Below the pieces are notes generated by a model. The model worked only from the letters and a program-made list of their open reading frames with translations, ran no database searches and was not told where the DNA came from. A stretch of DNA of 64,000 bases. Source: Cydia pomonella. Taxonomy: Eukaryota; Arthropoda; Insecta; Lepidoptera; Tortricidae. The stretch is taken from assembly GCF_033807575.1 (NCBI RefSeq), contig NC_084710.1, positions 17,712,357 through 17,776,356 on the forward strand. Direction: 5' to 3'. The position numbers were made by a program, and so were the translations under genes. The stretch's first letter is position 1; each line of letters starts with the position of its first letter. This document shows positions 43,989 through 55,399 of this stretch, one piece after another.

Positions 43989-45297
43989 TTATTTATTTAT
44001 TTAATTATGTTAAGGACAACCAACAGCTTTAAACTTACAATAGGACAACAAAATTAATACAGAAAGCCAGTTACAGGAACTCACAAGTACAAATTATACA
44101 AAAAAAAGTAATGCTAACACTGACGCACACACACATGCGTACAAAGAGAGAAGAAAAACAAAATTGAAAATGAAAATACATAGAAGCCATTAAAATAGAC
44201 CCTAGGTTCGGAAACACTTAGGTCATTAGCGCCCAGAATAATTGAGCATAACTATAATTATTATTATACATATATCTCATCTCACTACCACGCAATCCTT
44301 CTAAGTACAGATAGCCCGATGGAGCATTCAAACAGAAAATTGATCTCATTTTGTCATTTGTCAGTCACTACTATCTTAAAGTAGATTGCGCTCTCGCCTC
44401 CGAAAAATGTGCCTATCGAGACAGTTCGCAGGTGACCTATAGTCTTCTGTCCCTTTCTTTCTTTAGCACGACTATCAAGTGACAATTGAAAGAATGTTGC
44501 CACAGCACAACACATCATGCTTAAAATAAATGTAGATCTTATGTGCTAGTTTATTTACTCACTTAAGAATATGAAGTAGCAATGAGTGCGAATGCCGCTC
44601 CTGGTTAAATGCAGTAAATGCACCTTCTAGAATAAAGCCCTGCCAAAGCGCATCATTATTTTGTCCGAACGAAGTCCGGATATCCGGCGACGACAGAGGA
44701 AATTGAACGAGATTTGTAGGTACGTATTCCTTATAGCTTGGCTCGTAGCTATCTAGCTTTCTGGTTTATTGGAATTTTGTTTTCAGCTATTATAATACCC
44801 ATTTTTACAATTATATGACTTCTACCCGCAACTTCGTCTGCATAATAATGACCATACATATCCCTTTTCCGTTATACTTCTATTATATTCCACCCCACTT
44901 TTCACCCCTTTATTTAAGGTATGATTTCCGTGATAAAACCTAACCCCTAAACCTAAATACCTTATATCCTATTCCATCAAAAACATAAATGTGAAATGAG
45001 AGCCAAGTTCAATATTAAGAATATGCGTCGTTGTTGAGTTCACCGATAAAAGGATTGTTATGAGTGCCAATGCCAAGTTCTAGTTCACTTAGGATGTAAT
45101 TCAAGCTCAAGGTTTGACTTGGCTATGAAATTTTCTTTAATTTTTGAGATAGCAAATTCCATCTAAAAAATATACCACGTCTTCGGTAGCAAACAAGCAT
45201 ACAGCCTGCCTGATTACCTGATTACGTGATGTAAGCACTCCAGAGATTTAAACGTGAAAAGGTGCAAGACAGACTGAGTTAACTTTCACATTTAAGC
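43989..45297. other. LINE-like T-rich tail, then unassigned sequence
   Basis: 43988-44130 (TTTATTTATTTAATTATGTT and AGGACAACCAACAGC) looks like a LINE 3' end on the minus strand. 45168-45215 is a decayed fragment of the TACTACGTCGGTGGC repeat. Nothing else is supported. Confidence 0.4.
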
Positions 45298-45462
45298 TGC
45301 GTTTCCACTGGATATGCGAGGATACGTATTGGGGGACGTGTTTGTTAAGAGCCAATAGAATCACTTCATTTGTTTTCCTCGCTCAGCGTGTAGTAATTCT
45401 ATTGATTTTTAACAAACACATTAAAACGCTACGCATCCTCGCACATTTCTGGCGGAAACGCA
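45298..45462. mobile_element. Palindromic MITE (TGCGTTTCCACTGG family)
   Basis: TGCGTTTCCACTGGATATGC, GAGGATACG and GTTTGTTAAGAGCCAATAGA are mirrored by TCTATTGATTTTTAACAAAC, CGCATCCTCGCAC and GGCGGAAACGCA. Most of its 165 bp lies in the arms. This is a family I recognise as common in Lepidoptera. Confidence 0.85.
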
Positions 45463-45823
45463 ATATATGAGAATTTTTCAAAGCTTTGCAAATATAAATA
45501 GTTCGCACGTTATACGGAAGTTACTATACTTTAGGAAGGGGCGTAAATCCAGAAAATCAGAAAGGAACAGAAGATACGGCGCACCGCGCGTATGTAGCGA
45601 CGAAAGATTTGACGATCTCGCAGGTTTAACCGTTTTGCCTCAATAACTCTGGAAGTATATAAAATTTTGCTAGTCAAATCCCTCTGCTATATCACTAGCT
45701 ATTTGATACATACTAAAATTATGTGCCAGTGTTTATTTCCCTACATGTAGTTAGCGTGTATGTTATTTTGTTAGTATCAAATCTTGGAAGCTACTTTTGA
45801 CCCACTTCCCGATTTCCCATTGA
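45463..45823. other. Unassigned spacer
   Basis: Nothing recognised. Confidence 0.35.
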
Positions 45824-45831
45824 GCTGAAAA

Positions 45832-46289
45832 TAGTGGTGGTCGTTGATTCAACGAACTAGTTGATAAAACGTTCTTCGTTCGTCAACGAACGAAACGTTT
45901 TGTGTAACAGACTCAACTAGTTGACGACTTTAACGTACAAACGTAATCGAAATGGAACGCTAAGCTAATGGCATGGCAGTATAGTTGAGATCAACATTAC
46001 TTTCATTCATTGATTCAACTCAACCCGATTCCTTTGACGCCAGTGCGAGCGAGAAGCAAAGACGCAACAGCAAGGGCTCGAAAACGAGATGCAATTAGTC
46101 GACGTTGATTGAAAGATACTTCGTTGATCGACAATTTAACTGACTAGATTCCGTTGACGCGAATGCCTTTTTCTCTTTAGTTAAAGCAAAAACTTAGTTG
46201 ACGAAATCAACTAGTTTTTCAAGTAGTTGACGTTTTCTAAGTTAAAGTTTCATTTCGTTGAAGCGAAAACCGTTAACGACCCACCACTA
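45832..46289. mobile_element. hAT non-autonomous element with many GTTGAC motifs
   Basis: The ends TAGTGGTGGTCGTT and AACGACCCACCACTA are inverted copies with a one-base length difference. GCTGAAAA lies exactly on both sides (45824-45831 and 46290-46297), the 8-bp duplication expected of hAT. The interior has repeated CAACTAGTTGACG, CGTTGACG and GTTGATCGAC sites in both orientations. They look like transposase-binding sites. No coding sequence is present. Confidence 0.93.
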
Positions 46290-48502
46290 GCTGAAAATTT
46301 GCATAAATTGCATGCATCTTAAGTCGGGTGACCAATTGACTGACCTGATGATAGAGACAGGAGGTGGCCATAGGAACTCTGTGGACTGTGATACAACAAC
46401 GCAACCTAATGTCGTTTGAAGTTTTCAGAATTACCTCTTGTGTATTAGTTGCCTGTGGTAAGGAAAGTAAATTCAGCGACAAAAGCTTATTAAAATGTTG
46501 GTTAGAGTATAGCCTTGCCAAATATAATGATGTAGTCTAGTTTCTGTGTGATATTTTAGGGAACTTTCCTTTGAAGAACGTGTAAAAATTAAATATAAAA
46601 TCTACAAATTTTGCATTAGCCCCCTCTTAACGGGTAACCTTAAATATAAGGTAGGTTCCCAGGTTCCGCCCACAACAATCTGTTTTATAAAACTAATGAA
46701 TCCTTCAAGACGTAATTAACGAAGATGCCATTTTCGGCTTTTTGAATAGGCAATACGCCCCAACGGCTACACCGGCCCGCGTTGGCGGTATATTTTTGTT
46801 ACGACTATTTTCGCAGTAGATAGATCAACAACGGTTATATTAGCGTTAATTTATGAACTAAATTGGGCATGCAATTGGCATCCAAAGCATACAAACGGGA
46901 ATGCATTGTTAACAAACAGTGGCCTAATGAATGACAGAATTTACCAATAATTGGTTTAATATTGGGCCTAATACTAATATTATTAATTCCTGTTTGAAAC
47001 GCCCCTTATCATACCGAAATTTACATATACTGGAATGTTAACGATATATGCTCACAAATAAAACTTGATGATTAGGTTCGCGTCTTTCCTGTAGATATCG
47101 CAAAGTTGAGGGAATCTATAGCTACACGGGATACATTTTTCAGTAATTGAGACTTTAATAAGAAAAACAGGATATTATAATGAATCAGTCTTTAACATTC
47201 AATATATTGTCTACATAAACACCCTTTCTAAAATGTGTTTGACTCAATCATAACCCGAGAGACTTTAACTACGCACAATGTCGATGGTACTACAATTGGA
47301 AAATGTCATTTCAACCATGCTTTGCATTTTTTTTTGATATGTGTACGATTATCCTATATATGTATTATATGGGTAAAATAAGGCGATCGCTAAGAGACCA
47401 CAAAGTTTGTTATCGGCAGAAGGTGCATGTTTGTATGGTGTACATTTGATTCTCATACATCTTTTATACAGCTAATTATATTACAAACATCTTAGTGTCA
47501 CACAATTGGGCAAGGTGTTTTAAATGTTGACATATTTACATAGAAAATCAAATGGATCAAAATGATTAACTTTGTTATATTTAAATTAAAGCGGTTAGCG
47601 CAAAGAAACACATTATTATTTGAAAGTCTTTGGTCTCATAATTTAAGTATTGACCGTATTGAGCGACTTTGAAATCATCAGTGTTTTATTACTAACATTT
47701 ATTAAAAGATGTCAGTCAAAATTGTAACTATTCAAGTAGGTTTAGCACCAAGCACTTTCAAATAGTCTGACACCATCTTAAGATGATATCCAGATATAGA
47801 CGTTTTGTGAAAAAATAGTGATTGACAAAATTAAATATCGGCATTCTGTTATCGATGTTACGTTTTAGATATTTTTAACATTCTATAAGAAGAATAGCGA
47901 CCGCGAAATACACAACACGTTCGATGTCTTCTTTGGTAGTTTTAAATTTATTGAACACTGTATTCTAATGTTTACGTTTTTATTTATAAGTACTAAATAT
48001 ACTAATGTAATAAAGAAATTATAGTCCGATTTGTAACTGATTTGCATTCTTGAAATTTCTCGGTAATTTACAGTAAGTAGGAGATTTTGTTTTTGTTTTA
48101 ATTATTAATCTATGACTGACTTATCGATAACATATTTGTCGATGATTCATTTTCTCAACCACTCGTTTTTGCCACAAAAACTGCTACGTATGATAATATC
48201 AGCGCATGCTTAAATTTTCCCATTTAACCAAGCTTTCCGAACATATTCCCTCTAAACATATTCCAATTTCTAACCAATAATTTGCACTAATAATATGTAA
48301 TTAACTGTATAGGCTCATTAGCATCGACTTGCATCTAATATATTAAGGAGCAATCTCATTACTCCCGTGACCCACTTGTCCGTAATTTGGTTACGGTTCT
48401 TCATAGCGCAATAAATTGTATTGTTTGGTCGGGGAAGAAATTAGCTTTACAACTTTCAGAAGATATACGATAGTATAACATAATAATTAATGCAACTATC
48501 TC
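46290..48502. other. Long unassigned stretch
   Basis: AT-rich, with no recognised element, RNA gene or exon. It is one of the least repetitive-looking parts of the window. Confidence 0.45.
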
Positions 48503-49242
48503 TTAGCGTTGTCCCGGTATTTCGCCACATGGAGAACTGGGGGCCATTCAATAACCTTATCCTAAGAATCGACATAGACCTAGGTCTATATTTCTATTTC
48601 GCCACTTGGAGAGCTTGGGATCATTCAATAACCTTATCCCAAGAATCGACATAGGTCTAGGTCTATATTTCTATTTCGCCACTTTGAGAACTTGGGGCCA
48701 TTCAATAACCTTATCCTAAGAATCGACATAGACCTAGGTCTATATTTCTATTTCGCCCACTTGGAGAGCTTGGGATCATTCAATACGGATCCCTTTGTTT
48801 GACATAATTATTGAAAGTCATAATGTAATGATAGTCATATTATCATTAGTCATAACTCTGAAACCGTTAACTTTTCAGGAATTTCCTTAGATTATCCTAT
48901 AGATTGGTTAGGTTAGGTTAGGTTTGTTTTATGGCAATCCTGAAAAGTTACGCGTTTCTGAGAAAAACCAAATTATGACTAACGAAAATGCGGACAAACA
49001 ATACATTATGACTTAAAACTTTATGGGAAACAATAGAGACCCCATTCAATAACCTTATCCCAAGAATCGACATAGGTCTAGGTCTATATTTCTATTTCGC
49101 CACTTTGAGAACTTGGGGCCATTCAATAACCTTATCCTAAGAATCGACATAGGTCTAGGTCTATATTTCTATTTCGCCACTTGGAGAACTTGGGGCCATT
49201 CAATAACCTTATCCTAAGAATCGACAGAGACCTAAGTCTAAC
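48503..49242. repeat. 77-bp satellite derived from a SINE tail
   Basis: CATTCAATAACC recurs at 48545, 48622 and 48699, then (truncated at CATTCAATA) at 48777, and again at 49043, 49120 and 49197. The period is 77 bp (once 78). The unit CGCCACTTGGAGAACTTGGG, ATCCTAAGAATCGACATAGG matches the SINE tail at 1470-1545 (GGGAGCCTGGGGTCC, ATCCCAAGATTTGGCGTAGG). The first unit still has the GCGTTGTCCCGG that precedes it in the SINE. The array is interrupted at 48786-49042. Confidence 0.92.
48786..49042. mobile_element. Inverted-repeat element inserted in the satellite
   Basis: CATTCAATA directly precedes it (48777-48785) and directly follows it (49043-49051), giving a 9-bp duplication. The ends GGATCCCTTTGTTTG with GTCATAATGTAATG and CATTATGACTT with AAACAATAGAGACC are imperfect inverted copies. 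It contains three TTAGG units at 48908-48922. The target length fits Mutator-like (9 bp) or hAT (8 bp) elements. No coding sequence is present. Confidence 0.83.
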
Positions 49243-49288
49243 GTATGTATAAAATTTAGAAAATATTGAAACCATACTAAATATATAT

Positions 49289-49503
49289 GTCGGCGGTAGA
49301 TCGTAAGATCAGGCAGATCGTGATATTCCTAGGCATATCGTAAAACGTGAAAATCTTTCTCTCGTTCTATAAGTCGACGCTGGACAGTTTTCCCTTCGGG
49401 CATCTGAAGCAAACTAATCCTATCCTATCTATTGGTTTAACGTGACTAGCGTCAAAACATTATACAGGAACGTTACGATCTGCCTGATTTTATGATCAGA
49501 CGC
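49289..49503. mobile_element. Inverted-repeat element (AGGCAGATCGT family)
   Basis: GATCGTAAGATCAGGCAGAT at the left is mirrored by ATCTGCCTGATTTTATGATC at the right, with further facing ATTCCTA and CAGGAACG. It is non-coding. Confidence 0.7.
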
Positions 49504-50490
49504 AGATAAGAGTAAAGAATCCAACTGTCTAATTCACTCCAGAAAAAAAACATGCCGATAAAACAGCAAAGCGTCTGAAATTGGCTGCAAGCATTTCCTA
49601 GCGGTTGCAATGGGCGTGAAATTGGTACATCACGGAGGCTCGTATATACGCCTTAAGGATAAACCACGTAGAACTTATTACACCGATGTAGTAAACAAAA
49701 ACGTTAGGGAAAACTAGCGTCTTCTGAGGACAATACGGAAGTTAACGATTTAGATACATTTTTTGATTTTACAGAGGTTTCAATCATTTTGCTCTTAAGG
49801 AAGTATAAGGTTGGAACTTACCTATAAAGGATCCTGCAAGAAAATCAGACTTTAAAGTCCATTTATTTTACGATATTCAAGAAAGTCGCCTTAAAAACCT
49901 TAGCTCATACTATAATACTATTTTATGCAACCGTTATACAAGAAGGGTTAAAGAAGGCGTGTGACGTGGATAAAAAAGTTGTATTATTACCCACTTTGTC
50001 TCACTGCTCCTTGAATTTCCATCTCAGCCTTGAGCAATCTTTCATTGAGTTTTCGAGGTTCACATGCATGTCTTTTAGCCACCTCCGCTAAGACCTACTT
50101 GGCGCCGTAGTAAAGATGACGAAACGTAAATTGACAACCGCCAACCGAAAATAAAAAAGAATGAGATGATTGATGCAACGAAAATTAACGTGATTAATTC
50201 CTTCATTTGGCGTTTTCTCTAAAATAAAGTTACTTAACTACCACGTAATAAAACGACTCGGTTCTGTCCCAAGAGTTCTTGGGGTAATACTGTAACTCTT
50301 ATTACTCCTATAATGGAATATTTGGCTGAAGCCTGACTGTCAGAAATCAGAAATGTGGGTTTTGAGCGAAGAGTAAAAAATTCGAATACGATCGTTTAAC
50401 AAGTTCTTAAAAAAAGTTCGTGTCATCCACGATGACACGCAGAATTGTAAAATCTAACCTTTCATAACATAACATAGTTAGCATAGCTGG
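49504..50490. other. Unassigned, with one repeat fragment
   Basis: 49912-49985 (ATACTATTTTATGCAACCGT and ATACAAGAAGGGTTAAAG) is one end of the element complete at 27555-27712. No gene is seen. Confidence 0.45.
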
Positions 50491-50643
50491 CCATACACAC
50501 TAGGGTATGCCTGCACAGTTTTGCCTGTACAGGACAACCGCATAGGTAAAGCTGTATAGGAAACTGCACAGTTGAATGCCACACACGCTTCGTTTTACCT
50601 GTGCAGTTGATAAAACTACGCAGGTATACCCTACTGTGTATGG
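50491..50643. mobile_element. Foldback MITE (CCATACACAC family)
   Basis: CCATACACACTAGGGTATGC is mirrored by GTATACCCTACTGTGTATGG, and the inner arms (CACAGTT and TTTACCTGTGCAG) pair as well. 153 bp and non-coding. Confidence 0.8.
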
Positions 50644-51159
50644 ACAGATTTACGAGTCAAGGCAAAGGCACGCGTCATCGTGAATGACATGAGCTAAATA
50701 AAAAGTTATATATTTTCATTGCTATTGTTTCATGTAAGTCCATACGTTATGACGCCCATGACGTTGTGCGGTATACCAGATAATAAGCGGCCACCGCAGC
50801 CAATAGACCTCTCTTATAGTCTTGAAAGTAGCGTGTGACTAGGCATAAGAACCCGGGTCCAGAATATTTAGAGTAAGGGACGGTGTAACGCGAGATCATA
50901 CTAAGTACCTGCTAGGTGATCTATTTGCTCTTATTGGTGAATATAATGAAACCTGTATTGGAAATAAACAAAACAATAGACAAATCAAACTGTGACAGTT
51001 GACAGACAACCGGAAATGAGCTAAATAAGAATTCCAGTTTTATTATTTTTGAGACATATTGTTGAAAAGAGCGAGTAGGTAAAGCCAAGCCATTAACAAT
51101 ACTGTGACCTATAATTGTAAATTGTATTCTTATTTACAATTGGCTACTTGACAGTTTTT
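50644..51159. other. Unassigned spacer
   Basis: 50731-50825 (GTAAGTCCATACGTTATGAC and CAATAGACCTCTCTTA) weakly resembles 2875-2935. Nothing else is seen. Confidence 0.35.
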
Positions 51160-51213
51160 AGGGTTCCGTAGCCAAATGGCATAAAACGGAACCCTTATAG
51201 TTTCGCCATGTCC

Positions 51214-51268
<55 letters not shown>

Positions 51269-51890
51269 CGAGGCTTTGCTCCGTGGTCGTTAGTGCTAGA
51301 AAGCTGAAATTTGGCATGAATATATAAATCAATAAAGCCGACAAAGTCGTACAATAAAATCTAAAAATTTAATTTTTTTTAGGGTACCTCCCCTACACGT
51401 AAAGTGGGGGTGAAATTTTTTTTTCGCTTCAACCCTAGAGTGTGGGGTATCGTTGGAAAGATCTTTAAAAACTAATAGGGGTTTTCAAGAAACATTTTTT
51501 GATAAAGTGAATATATTCGGAGATAATCGGTCCGAAAGAAAAAATAAATGTGTCCCCCCCCTCTAACTTTTGAACCATAGGTCCAAAAAATATGAAAAAA
51601 ATCGTGGAAGTAGACCTTAAGAAAAACATTAAATGAAAACTATAGCGGACATGATCAGTTTAGCTGTTTTTGAGTTATCGCAAAAAGTTTTCCCTTCATA
51701 GTAAAAAGCCTTATTTTAATTAGGTACTGATTATGCAAATTTGCCTATTTGTTTAACTCAGGTGAAAGGTAGCGTTTCATCCCTTGGTTAACAATTTACT
51801 ATACTTCAAGCTCCAGTTTAGCTTATTGTGACGGAAGAGTAACTACGGAACCCTACACTGAGCGTGGCCCGACATGCTCTTGGCCGGTTA
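51160..51890 (+). repeat. AGGGTTCCGTAGCC repeat, diverged long form with (GTCT)n
   Basis: It opens AGGGTTCCGTAGCCAAATGG, then a (GTCT)n microsatellite at 51214-51268 (about 13 units). The interior differs from the other copies (GGTACCTCCCCTACACGTAA, GTGTGGGGTATCGTTGG), and it closes ACGGAACCCTACACTGAGCG and CTCTTGGCCGG. The family end sequences are conserved while the middle is exchanged. Confidence 0.8.
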
Positions 51891-52529
51891 TTTGTAAATA
51901 ATGTCAATCGTTTTTGATTTTCCTGAAGATCAAATGCCTTTATAGGATTCATGGCATTTACGCAACACAAAGGTCAGAAATGAGTGTTAAAGTCTGACGC
52001 TTGCACTCGACGATTGAAACGCCTCTAACAAAACGATATTGTAATGTGACGTCACATTATATTAGTCTGTGTATACAGTTGTCATACAATTTATTTTTTA
52101 ATAAAATTTACGGAATCGAATTCTACCCTTTCCTTTTTTCTATTTGAAAGATAAATAAAAAAAAATGTAGTGTTTGGAGCCTTGTATTTTTTTATAATCA
52201 CAATATGTATTTTTAAATTCCACTTTTTTATAATGGATCTAGCTAAATTAATTTTGTTATAATATTCAACATGTGTCTAAGTACCCAATTATGATTAAAT
52301 ACACGATAACTAAGGGCCAGTTGCACCAAACCACCTGCTAACGTAAGCACAGCTCGCTAAATTTTAACGCTTACGTGGGGGTCTTATCGATTGCTAAATA
52401 AAATGCGTTGCACCAACTATAAAATAACAGAATGTCGTCGCTAATCGTGTGGCCATACTATGAACGCGTTCCTACCAAAAATTTTATGGTAGAATTATTT
52501 TTTCATATAGCAACCCAGTCATAAATGTC
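51891..52529. other. Unassigned, traces of repeats
   Basis: GGGCCAGTTGCACCAAACC at 52314 and GCGTTGCACCAACT near 52408 look like a decayed lepidopteran repeat. 51950-52060 resembles 10710-10830. Confidence 0.4.
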
Positions 52530-53215
52530 AAAGTTGTCAAATTTTTCAACAACGAGAAAACTTTTGTAGGCGCGAACTAGTTTCTTTTCAGGTTTTAAAT
52601 CTAAATACTACACAAGTTATGCCATGCCAATCTTCTATATATTTATGATTATATTAAAAACAATGTATCTTCATGGCACTTTAAAGTAAAACTGCTGACT
52701 ATGACTACGATTGTTCAGTGGCCAAGTGCTTTCCAAGCTGCAAAGCCGAATCAAACGAGGAGCTGCATTGCCCGGTAAGTTATCTTATTAGTTTAATACG
52801 TATCCCTAACTACTTTCAGAGCCTTAAGCACAAGGAATTACCTACGCTATCTACGACTATGACCCAAATACCGACAGTTGGGGTAACATTTCCATTATTT
52901 CCAATTAATTACATATATTGTTGACACAATAATACATAACTGTTAGTTCTGTTAGTAGCAGATATTCAAGTTACTTTTGTACTTTAATTTAAACCTGCTT
53001 GATCTAAGCATTTTCTTTTTGCCAATGGTTGAAACGGATCACAATATATTTTTATGCATAATAATTTCATGTTACTTTCTTTTCAGGTTTGATATACACC
53101 ATTTGATATGGAATACAAGATGAAAGTTACACACAAGTGAATCGATTCAAGAAATCAAAGAATCATACACTAGATCAACTGGAAAAACTTGTCGCAAAAA
53201 ATAAAGTATTATAAA
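52530..53215 (+). other. Weak candidate short spliced transcript
   Basis: Signals occur in a plausible order: a CAGGTTTTAAATC acceptor-like site near 52592, an ATG at 52701 followed by 24 codons, a strong donor CCCG/GTAAGT at 52775, branch-like CTAAC and acceptor CTTTCAG ending at 52819, a second acceptor CTTTCTTTTCAG near 53085, and AATAAA at about 53201. No joined frame gives a recognisable protein, and the first possible intron would be only 45 nt. It could be a non-coding RNA or chance. Confidence 0.2.
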
Positions 53216-53952
53216 TAGTATCTGAATTTCATTTTTGATAATAAAATAAATTTTTAGTTACCTTATCTTACTTTATTTTCTATCTTATACTAAATCCTTT
53301 TTAGGTAGTGACTAATGGAGGTAAAAGGTTATCCGGAGAGAAATCAACAACTCATTGACATATAATATATTATTTCACAATTAGATTTAAGTGCCTACTT
53401 ATTATATTTTCTGTCATACTGGTGACTTCATTTGTTTATTCCAACTATTATTTATTTTTTTCTTTATTGGGATGTACATGATATAAATCATTTATGAAAC
53501 ATGCATGGGCTGTTGAAAAACTGGTATTATGACTGAATTTAGAGCTATTTAGGTATGTTAGGTTTTAAATGATGATTTATAGGGACTGGTAGGTTAATAT
53601 GTAGGTAGGGTATTGTCAGTAGTCAGTTGTGTATAATAAATGTGTAGTCAGGTTTAAAAATAATGGGTTTACACATTCTCTAAAGTATGTTGTAATGCTC
53701 TTTTGCAAATTAAGACCTATGGATTATATTTTTACTAATTTACTGTTGTTATTTCCAATACATGGCTAGGGTTACATATAATTGTTACATTGTCATTTAT
53801 TTATATGAGACTCCACTGTATGACTGGTTGAACACAAGTAAAATTCAGGTGACAGAAGGGAGGCCATATTATATTTTATCTAACCCAGGTATTGGCTGTT
53901 ATATTTATAAATGTTATCCAGTATGAAAGGAAACAATTAAGATGGTCAGCTC
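53216..53952. other. Unassigned spacer
   Basis: AT-rich with few repeat traces. Confidence 0.4.
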
Positions 53953-54032
53953 TTTATCATTTGCCATCATGCCTGTCACGTTCTAACAAGTATGTAAGCT
54001 CAAAAGTGACAGGCATAGTGACAAGTGATAAA
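53953..54032. repeat. Imperfect hairpin
   Basis: TTTATCATTTGCCATCATGC followed by CTGTCAC pairs with GTGACAGGCATAGTGACAAG and TGATAAA over 27 positions with a few mismatches, around a loop of about 26 nt. Confidence 0.7.
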
Positions 54033-54198
54033 AATGGAACCATGCTGCCACCGCAGGTTATACCTATTAAACTACTCAGTTGTTCTCATGTATATTCGAT
54101 ATTTCCAGAAGAATTACTTTATTAGGCTCGGAGGCCACTATTGTCTAGACACAGTAAGAGATCCTTTGGTATAGTATCAAGGTAAGTATGTCAGGGCA

Positions 54199-54331
54199 TG
54201 CCGAGGCATCCCTCACACAAATAAATGCTAAGAACATCTGGCATGTCTAAGACACTTTGGTAAACCTGAAAATTCCAGAGGGATACCTTGACATTCACAA
54301 GCAGAGCTCAAAGTGTAGGGATGCCTCGGCA
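54199..54331. repeat. Inverted repeat
   Basis: TGCCGAGGCATCCCTCACAC and GTGTAGGGATGCCTCGGCA face each other at 133 bp total span, with one extra base in the left arm. Confidence 0.7.
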
Positions 54332-54895
54332 ATATGCTGAAGGACACCCTGCCATGCCATGTCGCTAACGGGTGTGGGACCCTATAATAGGTATAATGTA
54401 ATCATTGAAGATAAGAGATACCCAGGTAGCCCACACTCAAAATAACTGTAGATTTTTGGAGCTGTTAATTGTTAAATCTAATTGTAACTTTGTATTCTAA
54501 TATAATAAATATTAATTTAAATATAAATATCACCATAAATAAAACTGTTTTTAGTTCATTACTTACAAAGTTGTTGTTTCTAGGGTTAATGAATAAGATA
54601 TGTTGTAAAAGCAAATAAAACACAAGCAAGTATGTATGAATTGAAGTATTATAATCAGTTTTACATTAGGTACACATTTTGCCCACTTTAACCTATTATG
54701 CAGACTGGTCTGGAATTGTCCAATACATTTTTTTCACACTAAAATACTTGATTTCATATGTAGCATCTTGTTTTATGTGCGTTTATATTATAACTTCTGT
54801 TGTGGGTTACGATTTTCAGAGGCCGACTTTGTATATGTTTATAGTTGTCATCTTGCTGTTTTCGAATATCTTAGTTAGTCCACTAATATTTCCAA
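54332..54895. other. Unassigned spacer next to the hAT element
   Basis: AATAAA-like signals occur near 54506 and 54538. An 88-codon open frame (54679-54945) is hydrophobic and runs into the transposon end, so it is not accepted as a gene. Confidence 0.35.
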
Positions 54896-55100
54896 GGGAT
54901 ATACAGTGCCGGATTAAGACATTTTGGTGCCCTAAGCATTTCTAGACCATGGTGCCCCCTCATCAAGATTACATTGAATTTTCTTGGTAAATTGAGCGAC
55001 GTTTATTGCCGCATTACTTCTGAGAATAGAATTTTCAATCCGTCACATCATTTTATCACGGAAATTGACAGAACTGCAGTAGTAATGTTCCAAGAGTAGG

Positions 55101-55379
55101 TGTTAATGGTAGGCACTGGCGCGAGGAATGAAAAGCAGGAGTAAACTTGACAATGAAACTTTTATTTTAACTTTCGGACAGGGTCGAGTTAAACCGATCG
55201 CGTCTAGCAGCGGACTGCCGCCGGCGCATAGCAACGTAGTGCACATTACTTGCATAACATGTCATACAATTTTGAACCTTAAGTATTAGTAACTAAGTAT
55301 GTATTTAACATGGCAACTTTTCCTTAAAAATAAACTTTAACTAGTTACATATGTACCTATAGTGAGCGCATCGCTAACA
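55101..55379 (-). repeat. BEL/Pao 3' LTR
   Basis: 279 bp, identical to 61366-61644. On the minus strand it begins TGTTAGCGATGCGC and ends CCATTAACA. An AATAAA signal (plus-strand TTTATT at 55161-55166) sits about 60 bp from the LTR end. Confidence 0.97.
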
Positions 55380-55394
55380 CTCCCCACCCCAGTG
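55380..55394 (-). promoter_or_regulatory. Polypurine tract
   Basis: On the minus strand CACTGGGGTGGGGAG directly precedes the 3' LTR. Such purine runs resist RNase H and prime plus-strand synthesis. Confidence 0.85.
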
Positions 55395-55399
55395 CTGAC

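Noticed and set aside
48906..48924. TTAGG units like the insect telomere repeat
   Set aside because: There are only three units, inside an inserted transposon family that carries them generally. This is not evidence of a chromosome end.
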